This document shows, one piece after another, positions 1 to 11,053 of a stretch of 64,000 bases of DNA. Source of the stretch: Ophiura sarsii. Lineage: Eukaryota; Echinodermata; Ophiuroidea; Amphilepidida; Ophiuridae. The notes below the pieces were generated by a model. It was not told the DNA's origin, did no database searches, and saw only the letters and a program-made list of their open reading frames with translations. Location: contig CM069459.1 in assembly GCA_035610835.1 (NCBI GenBank), positions 54,293,316 to 54,357,315 of the forward strand, written 5' to 3'. How positions within the stretch are numbered: position 1 is the stretch's first letter; the number at the start of each line of letters is the position of its first letter. Both the position numbers and the translations under genes were made by a program.

Positions 1-223
1 TTCTAACAACATTCCATGTCCTGGAATATCGTTAAAAATCATTGTACTTGGTTATAACCCAAATAATCAAATGTAATTGAATATAATGCTAAATAGAATG
101 ATTAGTCTGGCTTCGTTAACTTTGTATCAATCCCGACTTATCAAGATCACTGATAATAAAACGTTGATGCATTTGAATGGTTTCTATGCGAATTAAGATG
201 GAGAATTAGTACTTTGAGACATA

Positions 224-830
224 CAGGGTGAGTCAGAAAGAACGGGCATCTTTTTCACAAAAGCATCACAAAAAATACCTACAATTTGTCTTTCCTTCAA
301 AAGAAGAATTTTTAAAAATCGACCAATGCATTATCATGTTACACTATACTTTTAGTATAGCCCCAAATGTTAAAGCCAATCCACGGGATGGTCGAATTAT
401 CAAGCCAATTCCTTAATGTATTCTAACGAGATATGCCTTCTTTCACTGGCTTTTCTTTCATGAATTCAGGCTTTTCATTACTCATTATTTCAAAGTTTGA
501 TTTATTTCCAGTCATTTTAAGATTTTGTTTTATTCATTCATTTGCCTTTTCATATTTTTACTAGTTTCATTGATTTAGTATATCTGAATCAGGCAATCAA
601 CATTTCTATATATGTATTATTGCCATTCCGTGGATTGGCTTTAAAATACCGGGTTCGGGTTTTACTAAAAATGTTGTAACATCATGATGAAATGTTCGAA
701 TTATATTTTAAAAAAATGAATGAAAGCCAGTATGTGGTTTTTGTAGCTCTATCATTGGTTTTGAATATGCAGGCCTGGAATTTCTGTGGTGCTTTTGCTA
801 AAAAGTGCCCGTTCTTTCTGACTCACCCTG
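224..830. mobile_element. Tc1/mariner-type non-autonomous element with TA target site
   Basis: The left end CAGGGTGAGTCAGAAAGAAC is repeated in inverse at 811-830, and TA flanks both ends (222-223 and 831-832), as expected for Tc1/mariner insertions. A second inverted pair lies inside, around the 'ccaatccacgg' and 'ccgtggattgg' motifs near 377 and 632. No transposase reading frame is visible. Relatives of the family occur near 32900-33220 and 58690-59020. Confidence 0.85.
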
Positions 831-832
831 TA

Positions 833-1473
833 ATGAAACTATGTGACATAAGACTGGCAAAAGCATACAAAGCACAGAGTAAATAGTAGGTTTCTATATT
901 TTTCTTGTGAAACACATGTACATGAAAGCCCGTGTTGTTTTGTTTGTCAACTCACCTGCGAACGTCATGTACCGTTGATGATCGTCGGCCATCTATCTCC
1001 AAAGCTGGTGATAATTTGTGGTACATGCTGTTCGCAGGTAGAGTCATGTTTTGTTCATTTGTAACTTCTTGATATCAATCATACTCGCATTTTTAATATA
1101 CAGTTATTATGTTATGTTACTATGTATAGATGAATAAAAAATAAAATGAATGGAAATGTAGAAAAAAATCCAGTGATCGAATTATATTATCGAATGTGCG
1201 ATTGTATTGCTCCGGCGATAGCATCCCCACAATCACAGACACGGTGTGAAAGGATCCATGGTCCCCTGGAGCTATAGTCCGGCCTCCATAAACATACACG
1301 GACTGAAATTAAGATTGCTTTATACCAACTTACACTGTAAAGGGCGAACTAAAGTCACTGCATAGACCGTACTTCAACTGTATTTATTAACTTCTCTAGG
1401 CTTGATGGCATACATAAATGCAGAATAAAAATTACTTCATATTTAAACAAAAAATCGACATCGATAAACATAC
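833..1473. other. Non-coding stretch with one inverted repeat
   Basis: No exon is recognised here. An imperfect 20-bp inverted repeat (ACCTGCGAACGTCATGTACC at 954-973, its complement at 1020-1039) could form a hairpin or be a short MITE. The text near 1262-1300 (cctggagctatagtccggcct) resembles 52380-52410, so a dispersed repeat is present. Confidence 0.4.
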
Positions 1474-1650
1474 CTTGTGGAAGTTTGGCTAACACTTCTG
1501 CTTGAATTGTGAGAGTAGGCTTCAGTTCCATGTTATGATTCTCACCAGGTGTTGTGGCATTTCCAGCTGTTGTCTCATTGTTACCACGGAATACAATCTG
1601 TACATCATCTTCGCTTCCATGGTCTTCTGGTATGTGTGTTGCAACAGCAG
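1474..1650 (-). CDS. Gene B internal exon: Asn/Thr-rich linker and start of possible GAIN-like region
   Basis: Open minus-strand segment of 177 bp (59 codons). The acceptor at its upper end reads ...cattcaaag and the donor after CCACAAG reads GTATGT. Phase is 1 at both ends, matching the donor phase of the exon at 2279-2399. The peptide begins AAVATHIPEDHGSEDD, continues with N-linked glycosylation sequons (NETT, NATT) and ends with a hydrophobic-polar stretch LTIQAEVLAKLPQ. Such a stretch is reminiscent of the beta-rich part of GAIN domains in adhesion GPCRs and polycystin-like proteins, but I do not recognise the family with certainty. It is the last exon of gene B seen here; the gene continues beyond the left edge. 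Confidence 0.6.
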
Positions 1651-2021
1651 CTTTGAATGGGGATAAAAAAAAAAGTATTAGGAAATATGTCAACGTATGT
1701 GCATCAACAATGGTGGCATACAGCGCTGTTCACGTCGACTACGTATAGTTTTATTTCACGAGGGGAAGATACACCATGCAGACGGCCAGAACAAAGCTTG
1801 TAATCGTGATCGCACAAATGAGCAGTGCAGGCTAGGTTTCGTTCAGAGTATTAGTTTTCATTGCAACGTGTATTTATCTCATGTGTGCAATACTATGTAG
1901 ACTATAGTGATATTTGAGTGATGTTGATCAGAAAATAACAAATATCACAAAATGGATAGCATTGTAACCATCAATTTATCTTAGATATATGAGAATAGGC
2001 GTAATGGACGCCAAATGTTAA

Positions 2022-2252
2022 CATTGATCCAGGCTATTAGTTTTACTATGCAAAACAGATTTTTCAGAAACCTTTCCCAACTTTCAAAGTCTATCCCAAC
2101 TAAACCAATACTAAATATGTTTGTAATTATTCAAAATTAAATCTCATGGTGATTCCAAATTATGGTGATGGAATTCAATAAATTTGACTTTTTTGAAACA
2201 TTTTGTGACATTTTGGAACTGTCGTCTGCACACGCCTGCCGCGTGGAAAGTG
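2022..2252. mobile_element. TTAA-flanked MITE (CACTTTCCACGCGG family), degenerate copy
   Basis: The right end reads CTGCCGCGTGGAAAGTGTT and the left end follows TTAA at 2018-2021 but is diverged. The interior shares the family text (tttcaaagtctatc..., 'gtgattccaaat', 'gtcgtctgcacacgcctgcc'). Confidence 0.65.
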
Positions 2253-2278
2253 TTGAGAAGGAATCGTATAAAGCTTAC

Positions 2279-2399
2279 CAATTCCTTGACCGTATATTTC
2301 TGCTGTTTTTCCTTCTGGTATATGCTGTGCTATTTCAGCGACAAGATCAATCGCTCGGTCAGCTAGAGTGGTTGGTTGCACTGTTGCTTCCAACATTTG
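2279..2399 (-). CDS. Gene B internal exon: predicted alpha-helical segment
   Basis: Minus-strand exon of 121 bp with a strong donor (GGAATTG followed by GTAAGC) and an acceptor ...cgtgtag. It starts in phase 0 and ends in phase 1, which fits both neighbours: the exon at 6299-6486 ends in phase 0 and the exon at 1474-1650 starts in phase 1. The peptide QMLEATVQPTTLADRAIDL plus VAEIAQHIPEGKTAEIYGQ looks like two amphipathic helices, as in the helical subdomain of GAIN/REJ-type extracellular stalks. That assignment is only a resemblance. The exon lies directly beside a MITE ending at 2252. Confidence 0.6.
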
Positions 2400-2940
2400 C
2401 TACACGTAGATTCGGAAAACACAAAATAAAAGTACCACAATGATAATAGTGAATGTGTGTGTGCACACTAAAGGTGTCGCGAACCCCAAAAGACCCATAT
2501 TCATCCATATCATAATTACCAAGTAAACTAGATAGTATAAAACCAATTAAGCTGTATGTGGTATCAGAATTCTAAGAGACATTCTCGAATTCATGAAGGT
2601 ACTGGAGTGTGAAGGATTTCTGTGACGGGGCCCAGGCTCCACATTCCCGCAAATAACTTCACGTCGTGAAGTCTAATTATCTATTCGTAGTAAAACTATT
2701 GACAGGTACATTTTGGTATTAAACTGGATTCTGAAATGATATATCAGGATTTATATTTGCCATTCATATGCTTATTCTGTGTGCCTTCGGAACGTCCCCT
2801 CTGACGTCTTAAAACCGCTGAAATCCCCCATTTGGGTGCGGTTCCATAAATACAATTATATAGTCTATTTTATAATTATGCTACTCATACCATACTATAC
2901 TAAACTACACATTAAAGCGTATAAATAAGAACTTATTTTA

Positions 2941-4047
2941 CAGGGTGTCCCAAAAGTCTATGCACGTTTTTGAAGAGTCATATCTCATAAAATATAAATC
3001 ATATGGTATAAATTTAACCATATTTTGATAGACGAGATTTGGGAAATTAATTTGATACCAAACACAACCCTATTGGTGAACCCACAACATTATAAAACTG
3101 GTTGAAAGTCATTGGCCGTGTGCAAGACCAACCCATACCAAGTATCACACATTGTTGCTAAAGGTGCGCATAAATTAACGGTATGAAAGCAACGTTGCGC
3201 ATTAGTCACAGTTCACTGCTTACCTTGCAACATTAATGTTATTTAATACCAAACTCGGTCACTCACAACATAAATAAGCGTAGTAGACAACATTGCTCAG
3301 CAAAAGTCTTCCTTTAAGATGGTTTACATCATAGATAAGCGAATACAAATTGTATGGTTCAATGCTGAAACACATTCAGTTCAACTTACTCAACAAAAGT
3401 TCAGAAAACATTTCAAAGTGAAACGCGCACCAGGAAGAATATCCATTCTGAAGTTGGTGGATACATTTTTGAACACAGGAACATATTCTTAATGGGTAAA
3501 CCAACCTTCGCTGAGGCCTTCAAGCAGCATTAAAATAATCCGCTAAGTTTAAATGTTAACATGTTTGACAGCTGTGTGATGTGTGTGTTTCACTTTTCTG
3601 TTACGTTATTCAATTGTTTAGGTCTGTTTTTTTCTGCATTAGCACACGTCTCTGTATACATGGAAAACATTTAAATTAGATTTCAATATAGAAACGAAAA
3701 TTATGTGTGATATAGTTTGTTATTATGATGATATCACTGTAATGTAAAATTTTAAATATTACAATAGACGGATCACTTTCCGTGTAACCAACTCTACCCG
3801 TATGTTTGTTAATCTCAATAGGTATGGATTTATGAACTTTATTCCCCCGAAGTATAAAATTACATTTTTGCAGTAATACATATTTTACTTCTAGGGTGGC
3901 ATTACAAACAGATGTTACTCCAATGTTTGGTATCAAAATTATTTCCCACATATCCTCTTTCTAAATATGTATTCATATTTTCAATACGACTTATATGTTG
4001 TGAAATACAAAGCTTCAAAGTCGTGCATAGACTTTTGGGACACCCTG
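2941..4047. mobile_element. Mariner-type element, 1.1 kb, TA target site, decayed transposase
   Basis: The inverted ends CAGGGTGTCCCAAAAGTCTA (2941) and TAGACTTTTGGGACACCCTG (4028-4047) are perfect over 20 bp and extend further. TA lies on both sides (2939-2940 and 4048-4049). The element holds the truncated transposase start at 3319-3492 and otherwise AT-rich, broken sequence. Confidence 0.9.
3319..3492 (+). pseudogene. Truncated mariner-type transposase, N-terminal HTH only
   Basis: A 57-codon frame inside the mariner element 2941-4047. The peptide contains IVWFNAETHSVQLTQQKFRK, then a KRAPGR...ILKLVDTFLNTGT stretch. This order (hydrophobic helix, 'TQxxFRKHFxVxxAPxRxxILxxVxxFxxTGT') matches the N-terminal helix-turn-helix region (DUF4817-like) found in many mariner-type transposases. 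A stop follows directly, and the DDE catalytic part is missing or unreadable downstream. It starts at the only suitable ATG. It is a dead remnant and may only mark the orientation of the element. Confidence 0.75.
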
Positions 4048-4049
4048 TA

Positions 4050-4840
4050 ATATCTAAAACGGGATAATTGTTAATGTCACCTATTTGCGCATATACGGTA
4101 GGTATTTGTTTCCCAGATGATCATAAATTAATATTAGTTTTCATGTTAAATGTTCTCAAAATTTCTTCAATTAGACTTGAACCGTCCTCATACAATTTAA
4201 TTAAATTATACATTGGTCTTACCGTTTCTTTCTCTGTTGGAATAATATCCTTGAAAACAACGTCAAAGATTACCTGAATGAACGATAGACCGAAATATTA
4301 AGAGTGATATTGTTTTTCTGTTTTTATTGATATTGAGATTAATAGAATCCCTGATATTTTCTCTTGCTCAATTTAGTCCCGATAAGGTCATAGCCACTTT
4401 GTGACGCAAGGTCGACCAATGAAGTTAATGTTTAAACCTCTCTACACCATGTAGGCCTAATAGATTTCCATAGGCTTTTTAAAGAATTTGCTCTTAGAAG
4501 AATATCATTATAATGTAACATTTGAATAAATGTCACAAACGAGAAGCAAAAAAATATTGACGATCGGTTGTTTCAAATTGCAAGTCCAAGATTTGAGTCA
4601 TATTATGTCTTCTAACTAAGATGTAAAGACCATTCATACTACTGTCGTTTTAGGTAATCGATCATATCGATGGATATCGATTGAAGAGAGATTTCAAAAT
4701 GGAAGCAATGTCAACGTTTATCTGCCGACTTCGACGAGGGAAGTATGAACGAACCATATTATCTTGGAAACTAAATTTATGACGCGGTTTGAGTCGTTTT
4801 TACTTTGTTTATAATAAAAATAGAAATGTATTTCAGAGCA
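4050..4840. other. Intron sequence without recognised features
   Basis: It lies between two transposon insertions within the 6299-to-2399 intron of gene B. Short open frames show no family resemblance or splice context. Confidence 0.4.
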
Positions 4841-4844
4841 CGTG

Positions 4845-5135
4845 TGATCCAGCGGAGCAGCGCGGGACTCATGGTTATGAGATTGTGGGTTCTAGTCCCG
4901 CTGTGGCCAACTTGTTTGTGTCCTGTAGCAAGATACTTAGTCTCCATTGCCTCGTCAACCCAAACGATATCTGTGGACCTGTTAGGGAGTCAAAATCTAA
5001 GTAGTGCTGATAGGCTGTGCACTGTTAGCCGGTAGCCTTAGTGCAGTGATGAAAAGGGTCCGGATTCAAAATGGCAGCGGTAATAATTGGCCAACAGCGA
5101 TTTGGGACTTTGATCGCATTGTGGTAAGCGCTATA
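4845..5135 (+). mobile_element. tRNA-derived SINE, 5' part (3' end displaced to 6253-6275)
   Basis: A tRNA-like head (ccagcggagcagcgcggg...) has a B-box-like GGTTCTAGTCC at 4888-4898. It is followed by a body typical of invertebrate SINEs (gtcctgtagcaagatacttag...tccattgcctcgtc) and a 3' part ending gtaagcgcta. The expected AT-rich tail 'agaacggtgtattattattg' appears only after the mariner element, at 6253. The SINE was therefore split by the element at 5136-6250. Confidence 0.7.
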
Positions 5136-6250
5136 CAGGCTGTCCCAAAAATTATTAGTACCCATCGATTATTGTTAAAGTTCAATAAATGTTTTCATCA
5201 TCAAAATCAATGAAATTAGATCCATTGTTTTTTCGTCATACTAGATATACTGTACCCTTTCATTAGAAGTTTAGATCATGAATATCGGACTTATTTAACT
5301 GAAGCTACACTTCATTGTGTAAGACATGGTGATTTCATCTTTTTGGCAAAGGTGCTTAAAAAGGGTTTGTAAACAGCTTGTTTGAGAAAAACTAATACAT
5401 TCGCTTAATCTCTTGTCTGCTAAAATCGTTGGTTCCTTTCTATTTTAAAATGTTGTTGTATCATTATGGTTGTTCAAACCATTAATACTTCTTCATTTTG
5501 ATTCAATTCGAAGAGTAAAAATGGATCGTCACGCATGAGCGACCCCAAGCTTTGTTTCTATAATAAGCTAGTTTTCAGGCTATACTTGAGGGACATTTAA
5601 ATAGGTAAATACTTGGTCATGGGTAATTATCGGTGGCTTAGATTACTTTTTCATATGGGGATGCAATTACCTACAAACTTGGTAAAAATTATATAATCCC
5701 TTACTGTTTAACCTCACGAAATGCATTCTCCAATGTGAAAATGAAATCTAAGCCACTGGTAATTCACCACAAACCACTTCATTTAGAAGTCCCTAAACAC
5801 TTGTCAAATAAAACAATACATGGGGTCACTCAAGTGTGACGAACTTTTGTTATCCTTAAATTGAATTAAAGAGAAGAATTATTAATGATTGAGCACCCAT
5901 AACTAATAACAGTTACAACAGAAAGACAAACAAAATTATATTAGTAGACAAAAGATTATGAGAATACACGAGTTTCTTTCAAACAAGCTGAAATAACAGA
6001 CACATTTTTTAGCACTTTGTCTGTCAAAAAGGTGAAATCCCCCTGTCGTACTTAAAATGGAGTGTATCTTGAGTTTGATATTGAGTTATCTTGAGTTTGA
6101 ATCCGATATTCATGGATCTAAAATTCAAATGAAAGAGTGCTGTATGACAAAGATGATGAAAAAAATAACGGAACTAATCCCATTGATTTTGATGACAAAA
6201 ATTAATTAATTTTGGGCATCGATGGGTACTATTCATTTTGGGACAGCCTG
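5136..6250. mobile_element. Mariner-type element, 1.1 kb, inserted into a SINE
   Basis: Ends CAGGCTGTCCCAAAA and TTTTGGGACAGCCTG, extended by a shared 'tagtacccatcgat', are flanked by TA at 5134-5135 and 6251-6252. The interior carries no intact transposase. A fragment of the same family ends at about 35733, and another starts at 39445. Confidence 0.85.
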
Positions 6251-6298
6251 TATAAGAACGGTGTATTATTATTGTTTTTATTTATTATTCTTGCCTAC

Positions 6299-6486
6299 CT
6301 CTCCAAGTTGTTCAAGCTGATCTGTGATATCATCTGTGTTGTTTGAATTTAGAGTAGAATGGCTGTTGTTAAGATGTTCTCGAAGAATATAGAGGGCGGC
6401 TTCAACCTGACTCTCGAATTCTTCCTCCATTGAAAGTGGAGCCGTCCTATTCTGGCCTTGTCCTGTAGTTTGGACCACTATTCGAT
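6299..6486 (-). CDS. Gene B internal exon: acidic helical segment
   Basis: Minus-strand exon of 188 bp with acceptor ...ttacaattcag and donor GGAGAG followed by GTAGGC. It starts in phase 1 (matching the donor of the mucin-like exon at 11054) and ends in phase 0 (matching the acceptor of 2399). The peptide includes MEEEFESQVEAALYILREHL and then NNSHSTLNSNNTDDITDQLEQ, an acidic helix, an Asn-rich glycosylatable loop and a second helix. Such alternation occurs in helical stalk subdomains of adhesion receptors. I cannot identify the family with confidence. A SINE tail (6253-6275) abuts the donor side. Confidence 0.65.
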
Positions 6487-6779
6487 CTGAATTGTAATAG
6501 AAATGTGGCGGTAATAGAATCATGGTACTTTTTTTATTTTAGGCCTACCCGAAGATCAACAAACTCTCCCTCCGTTGAGCCTTCTGTCCTATTCTGTTCG
6601 AGTTTTGTAGTTTTGACCATTATTGACATCGCATACGGTACACGAGATCAACCTTATTCTGTGGCTGTGCAATACGTAAGCTTCGTTACCGGATGTTCAA
6701 GTCTGTGCAATTGCACGGTGGGTTATTAGTTCAAAACATCCTCCAGAATCACGCATGCATTCATATACGTATATAGTAC

Positions 6780-6885
6780 AATATCAATCACTTGGATCAA
6801 TCATCAGACTACCAATAATAATAATAAATAAATAAAATGTATCAAGCGCCTTATGTTGCAATCATCTGCAAGGCGCATTACACAA
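6780..6885. repeat. SINE 3'-end remnant
   Basis: An AT-rich trinucleotide run (aataataataat) followed by 'caagcgccttatgttgcaat...gcaaggcgcattac' resembles the conserved 3' ends of the SINE remnants at 18942-19015 and 25985-26058. Confidence 0.4.
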
Positions 6886-7227
6886 ATATAATATAGAAAT
6901 CTTAATTTACAAATGCAAAAACCCCTAATTAAAATCAATTAATATACGATAAAACACAATAGTTATTGTACAAATATATGTATATACCAGATACAAAGAG
7001 CAAGCGTTATAGATAAGACATTGCACTGACGACAAATTTGCAATCCAAAAGTAATTGCACTGATATTTAAATTAGGACCTAGGCCTAATAAGCGGCATAA
7101 TTAAAAGAACATCAGACAACAAGATATGTACCAAGTGATTGCTATTGTACTACATGCATTCACTAGATGTGGGGAAATTTACTACTTATTCAATAGAACA
7201 TGTAGTGAGGTACCATCAAATATAATA

Positions 7228-9083
7228 CAGCGTGTGCCCCAAAACTGGGTCCAAAAACTGGAGATCTTGTATAACTAAAACAGTAGGAAACATAGCAAGT
7301 TCACATTTAGGGATATAAAAGTAAATATATATGACTGTAAGTGGTTACACTGTGAGACCAGTCTGATGTTAACTTTGTGAAATACAAAGCATTCAATCAA
7401 TGTCCCGATTTTGCCCATGGACCGCCCATGTGTTGCATTTGCGCCTTGTTCTGACTTCATCAAAGTTTTGCCTTTGAATTTATCATGTACAATGACTTAG
7501 GCAGGAAACTTATCTTCATCATAGAGGTTTAAACAATTGATACATTTCTTTTTAAGACATTGCCATGCTTTGGAGCAGTTCGAAAACCATTGCTTCAGAA
7601 TTGGAAACCAGCCATTAAGTCATTCTTCTCATCAAATTGAATTAGAGGTAATGTATCAGGACGCTCTAACATATTCTGTTCTTTGTACATTCTTTAATAA
7701 CAAGGTTTCTACAGAGGTTATTTATAACCCATGAAAATATTCTAGACATCTGATTGGTGGATGATACATTACACAACACAAAATATTTTGGCCTATTTCA
7801 TGCTTGACGTCATTCCCGGTCATTTTGTGTCTTTCAAAAAGTACTATTGACCGGGCGGTCAATAGTACTTTTTCAATAGACCAAAAATGCCCTCCCTCGT
7901 AGGCTCGTGCGATCCCGGCATGGAGCGTCTTGAGATACCCTGTATAAAACCTGAATGTGATCGTCATTCTACATAAAGTTTTCTCTAATTTCTACAAATC
8001 TAGAAGGCCCGCTAGAAGGCCCTACTCGGTATAAACAATAAATCGATTCCACCACCATCTGCGTGTACAGACTCCGCTCAGTGCACAGCAAAAGAGGAAT
8101 CGCTTCAAAACAAGTAAACAAGTCGTCTGCATTGCATTATTATATTTGGCACATGCACAGATCGGGGCACAGATCTTTTATCGGCTGAATTAACATTTCA
8201 TTGAATCTTAGTCATGAATCATAAATATTTGTTGTCAATTCACCTGAGGTTGAGGGCATTCTGCAACGAGGTCTAGACCTCTATCGATGAGTTGAGTTCA
8301 GCATCAGAGTAATTATTCCTCGGCGACTTGCTCGGAGTAAACTAACTTTAAAAAGTAAGCTTATTTTTGATTTTGTCGAGAATCGACTAGCATATTCACT
8401 AAGAAAGATGTGTGCAAGTGTGAATATTTTCATGCGTTATATAAAAAAAATATGGACTGCTCTTTATTCGTGAAATGGGGTGAAATATTGCCCCGAGGTG
8501 ATCTGGAGACCGTAAGCCTACTATTTTCCCGAAGCCGGACCCTCATGAGCAGTCCATATTTGTATACTATATGCTGAATACTGATCCAAAATACCTGCTA
8601 TTCAACCCTTTCGAATCAGGAATACCTTTTTAAAAAATACGGTTGAAAAGGAAGGCTACACTTTAACCAAGAAAGAAGTACAAAATAAGTAATGAAATAT
8701 AATTTTAACAATGAAGTTGAACGCTCTCTGCTATGATGTAATTTATTGTTAAATATTCAATTAAGAAAGAGAACCCAAATGTAAACAGATTGAAAATAAA
8801 AGAAATAGTCTGACCAGTTTATTTTAGAGAACAAACTCCATGCAGGGAAAACTTGCACAACGCATAGGTGCAACGTATGGGTGGTAAATTGCTAAACTCG
8901 TGACAAACGGGTTCTGACGACGCTCTATTCAAATCGTTGTATTTCCAATTCCAAGTTGACATCGGATAAGTCACATCTATAAGTATATTTACTTTCATAT
9001 TCTTAAATATTAAGCAGTTATGGTTTCTACTTTTTAAGTTGTAAGCTCTCCGGTTTTTGGACCCATATGTTTGGGACACGCTG
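7228..9083. mobile_element. Mariner-type element about 1.86 kb, degraded
   Basis: The left end CAGCGTGTGCCCCAAAAC...GGGTCCAAAAAC and the right end (complement CAGCGTGTCCCAAAC...GGGTCCAAAAAC) form imperfect inverted repeats of roughly 50 bp, with TA at 7226-7227 and 9084-9085. The interior is broken and contains a perfect hairpin (7836-7873) and another mariner-like terminus (ttgagataccctgta near 7930). It may therefore be a nested composite. Confidence 0.65.
7836..7873. repeat. Perfect hairpin, 18-bp arms
   Basis: AAAAAGTACTATTGACCG (7836-7853), a GG spacer and its exact complement (7856-7873). It sits inside the degraded mariner-type element. Confidence 0.9.
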
Positions 9084-9341
9084 TATAAAGCAGATTTCAA
9101 CCTGCACAATAAGCAAGGACATTCACTGGCGGGGACCCAAACCCTCCCGAATACTTAGCGGCGTCTTGACCACTAGACAACAGGTACTTTGACCAGGACT
9201 AAGTGTATAGAAGAAGACGAGGTTTTACAATACACACACCACAATGATAAAGACATTAAGACCTACTTAGATTCATTTAGATAACAAAAGCATCTTCTCC
9301 ACAATACCTACACATACACTTGTCAGCGCCCTTGAACATAA

Positions 9342-9583
9342 CACTTTCCACACGGCAGTCGTCTGCAGACGACATATGAACAGAAGTTCACACAAATATT
9401 CAAACATTTCAAAGTTATTGAATTTCATTACCATTATTTGGAATCGCCATGATAAATGCATTGAAATAAGTACAAACATTAGTATAGTTTCAGTTATCCT
9501 TGAGATAGACTTTGAACATTGAGAAAGGTTTCTGAAAATCTGTTTTGTATAATACGGTACAACTAATAGCCGCATGGAAAGTG
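9342..9583. mobile_element. TTAA-flanked MITE (CACTTTCCACGCGG family)
   Basis: CACTTTCCACACGGCAGTCG at the left and CCGCATGGAAAGTG at the right. TTAA follows at 9584-9587 and ATAA precedes. The subterminal GTCGTCTGCAGACGAC palindrome is present. Confidence 0.8.
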
Positions 9584-9990
9584 TTAAATCTGAGTATATT
9601 AATCTCAGGTTATGTTTAAAATGTCAAACTACCTAATTTTCACAAATTCATTAAGCACAAACACTCCTCTTTCTTACTACATAATGTTCACAAATTCATT
9701 TAGCACAAACACTCCTCGTCCTTACAATAGGCAATGTTCTATTAACGGTAATGGTTTTCCAGTAATAAATGAATCGGTATGTTATTGATGGCCCAATTGT
9801 AATCTATTTGATGGCTGTTGCAGCTACCAGTCGATATATAATACGGGCTTTTCTCAGAAAAACGTCCCCAGTACGATCCCAGAAATTGGAAAAAAATGGT
9901 ATGCAAACCACTTGCTTGTTAGCAAATGTTTCATCAATCATAGGATAATAACAATGCTGAACGCCGCTATTCTCATATTTTTACATTTAA

Positions 9991-10383
9991 AGGGACACTA
10001 AGAGATGTGTTAGAGGCTGCACCCTCAATTATGATAAAAGCTGGGATTAGTATATTTATACAATTGTATTACATGTTTGAACTTACACCTATAAGGATTA
10101 AGAAATATCAGCCCTCTTTGTACAACTAAACGTCGATTCAAAAAATGCTGATCGGGCCCGATCAGCATTTTACGTCAGAACGTATCCCCCTGCAGTACGC
10201 GTGATAAATAACGTGAATCATATTTGCATAGAGGGCGTTTTTCAATAAATAGCGATGTTATTGTCTTAATCAAGTTTTACTGTGTTTTTTGTTAGTAGAA
10301 ACAACAATAATGGCAATTTTTCAGCTTGAATTCTGAAGTAAATTTTTAAAAATTTAAAAATGTCAACACCACTTAATGTTTCT
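9991..10383. mobile_element. TTAA-flanked MITE (AGGGACACTAAG family) with central palindrome
   Basis: TTAA lies on both sides (9987-9990 and 10384-10387), and the ends AGGGACACTAAG and CTTAATGTTTC are imperfectly inverse. It has an inverted relative at 37359-37760. The centre carries a perfect 30-bp palindrome. Confidence 0.8.
10142..10171. repeat. Perfect 30-bp palindrome
   Basis: AAAATGCTGATCGGG followed directly by its complement. It is the centre of the TTAA element at 9991-10383. The homologous site in the copy at 37359-37760 has a different but still self-complementary stem (AAAATGCTCGT ... ACGAGCATTTT). Confidence 0.95.
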
Positions 10384-10387
10384 TTAA

Positions 10388-11053
10388 AGCATCATTAAAG
10401 GGCATTATTCTAGCTCTTTTTTGTAATGAATACGGTCGTATTACGTTGGTGACACTTGTAGTTTATCCCGGTCACATACATGCGTAACATGTGTAATCAA
10501 TCATTTTTTATATTATACTTTTCCAGTGCACGTTTGCCTCAATTCTATGTAAATACTTTTAATATCGCTGTGTTTCATTTTTCTATGACATAAATCGAGT
10601 GACTCCGATGAGAAAGTAATATACAGCGTTTTCACGGACATCTTATTTTAGCTTCTCATAGCTCACTACATAAAAGTTCCGGGGAAAAAAGAAGAAAAAA
10701 AAATCAATTTTGATTATTGCTTTAAAAGAAAACACAACTGAATTTAGTCCTTTAATGGAAATACATAATTTGTAAAATTTATGTATAGAGCTGCGGACAT
10801 GCAACTTTGCGTGTTTTGGAGGCATTCAGGATCAGGAGGCAATATTACCGAGATCAGGCAATATGTCCGTGTGCCGAGTACTTCCAGAAAATCAACCGTG
10901 TCAGATATTTTAATTTAAAAAAAAGCTACTTGGGTCGGTATTTTTTTAGAAAAACCCATATGATGTTTTGGCTGCCTGTCCTTATAATATAATGCAGCAT
11001 GTAAAGAGTTACGGTCTTAAAGGTGCAACCACAACAAATAAAATACCGTATAC
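10388..11053. other. Intron downstream of the mucin-like exon
   Basis: No exon recognised. The gene B donor GTATAC lies at 11048-11053 on the minus strand. Confidence 0.45.

Noticed and set aside
4845..4915. Functional tRNA gene
   Set aside because: A B-box-like motif is present, but the head does not form a proper cloverleaf in my reading and is followed by a SINE body; treated as a tRNA-derived SINE.
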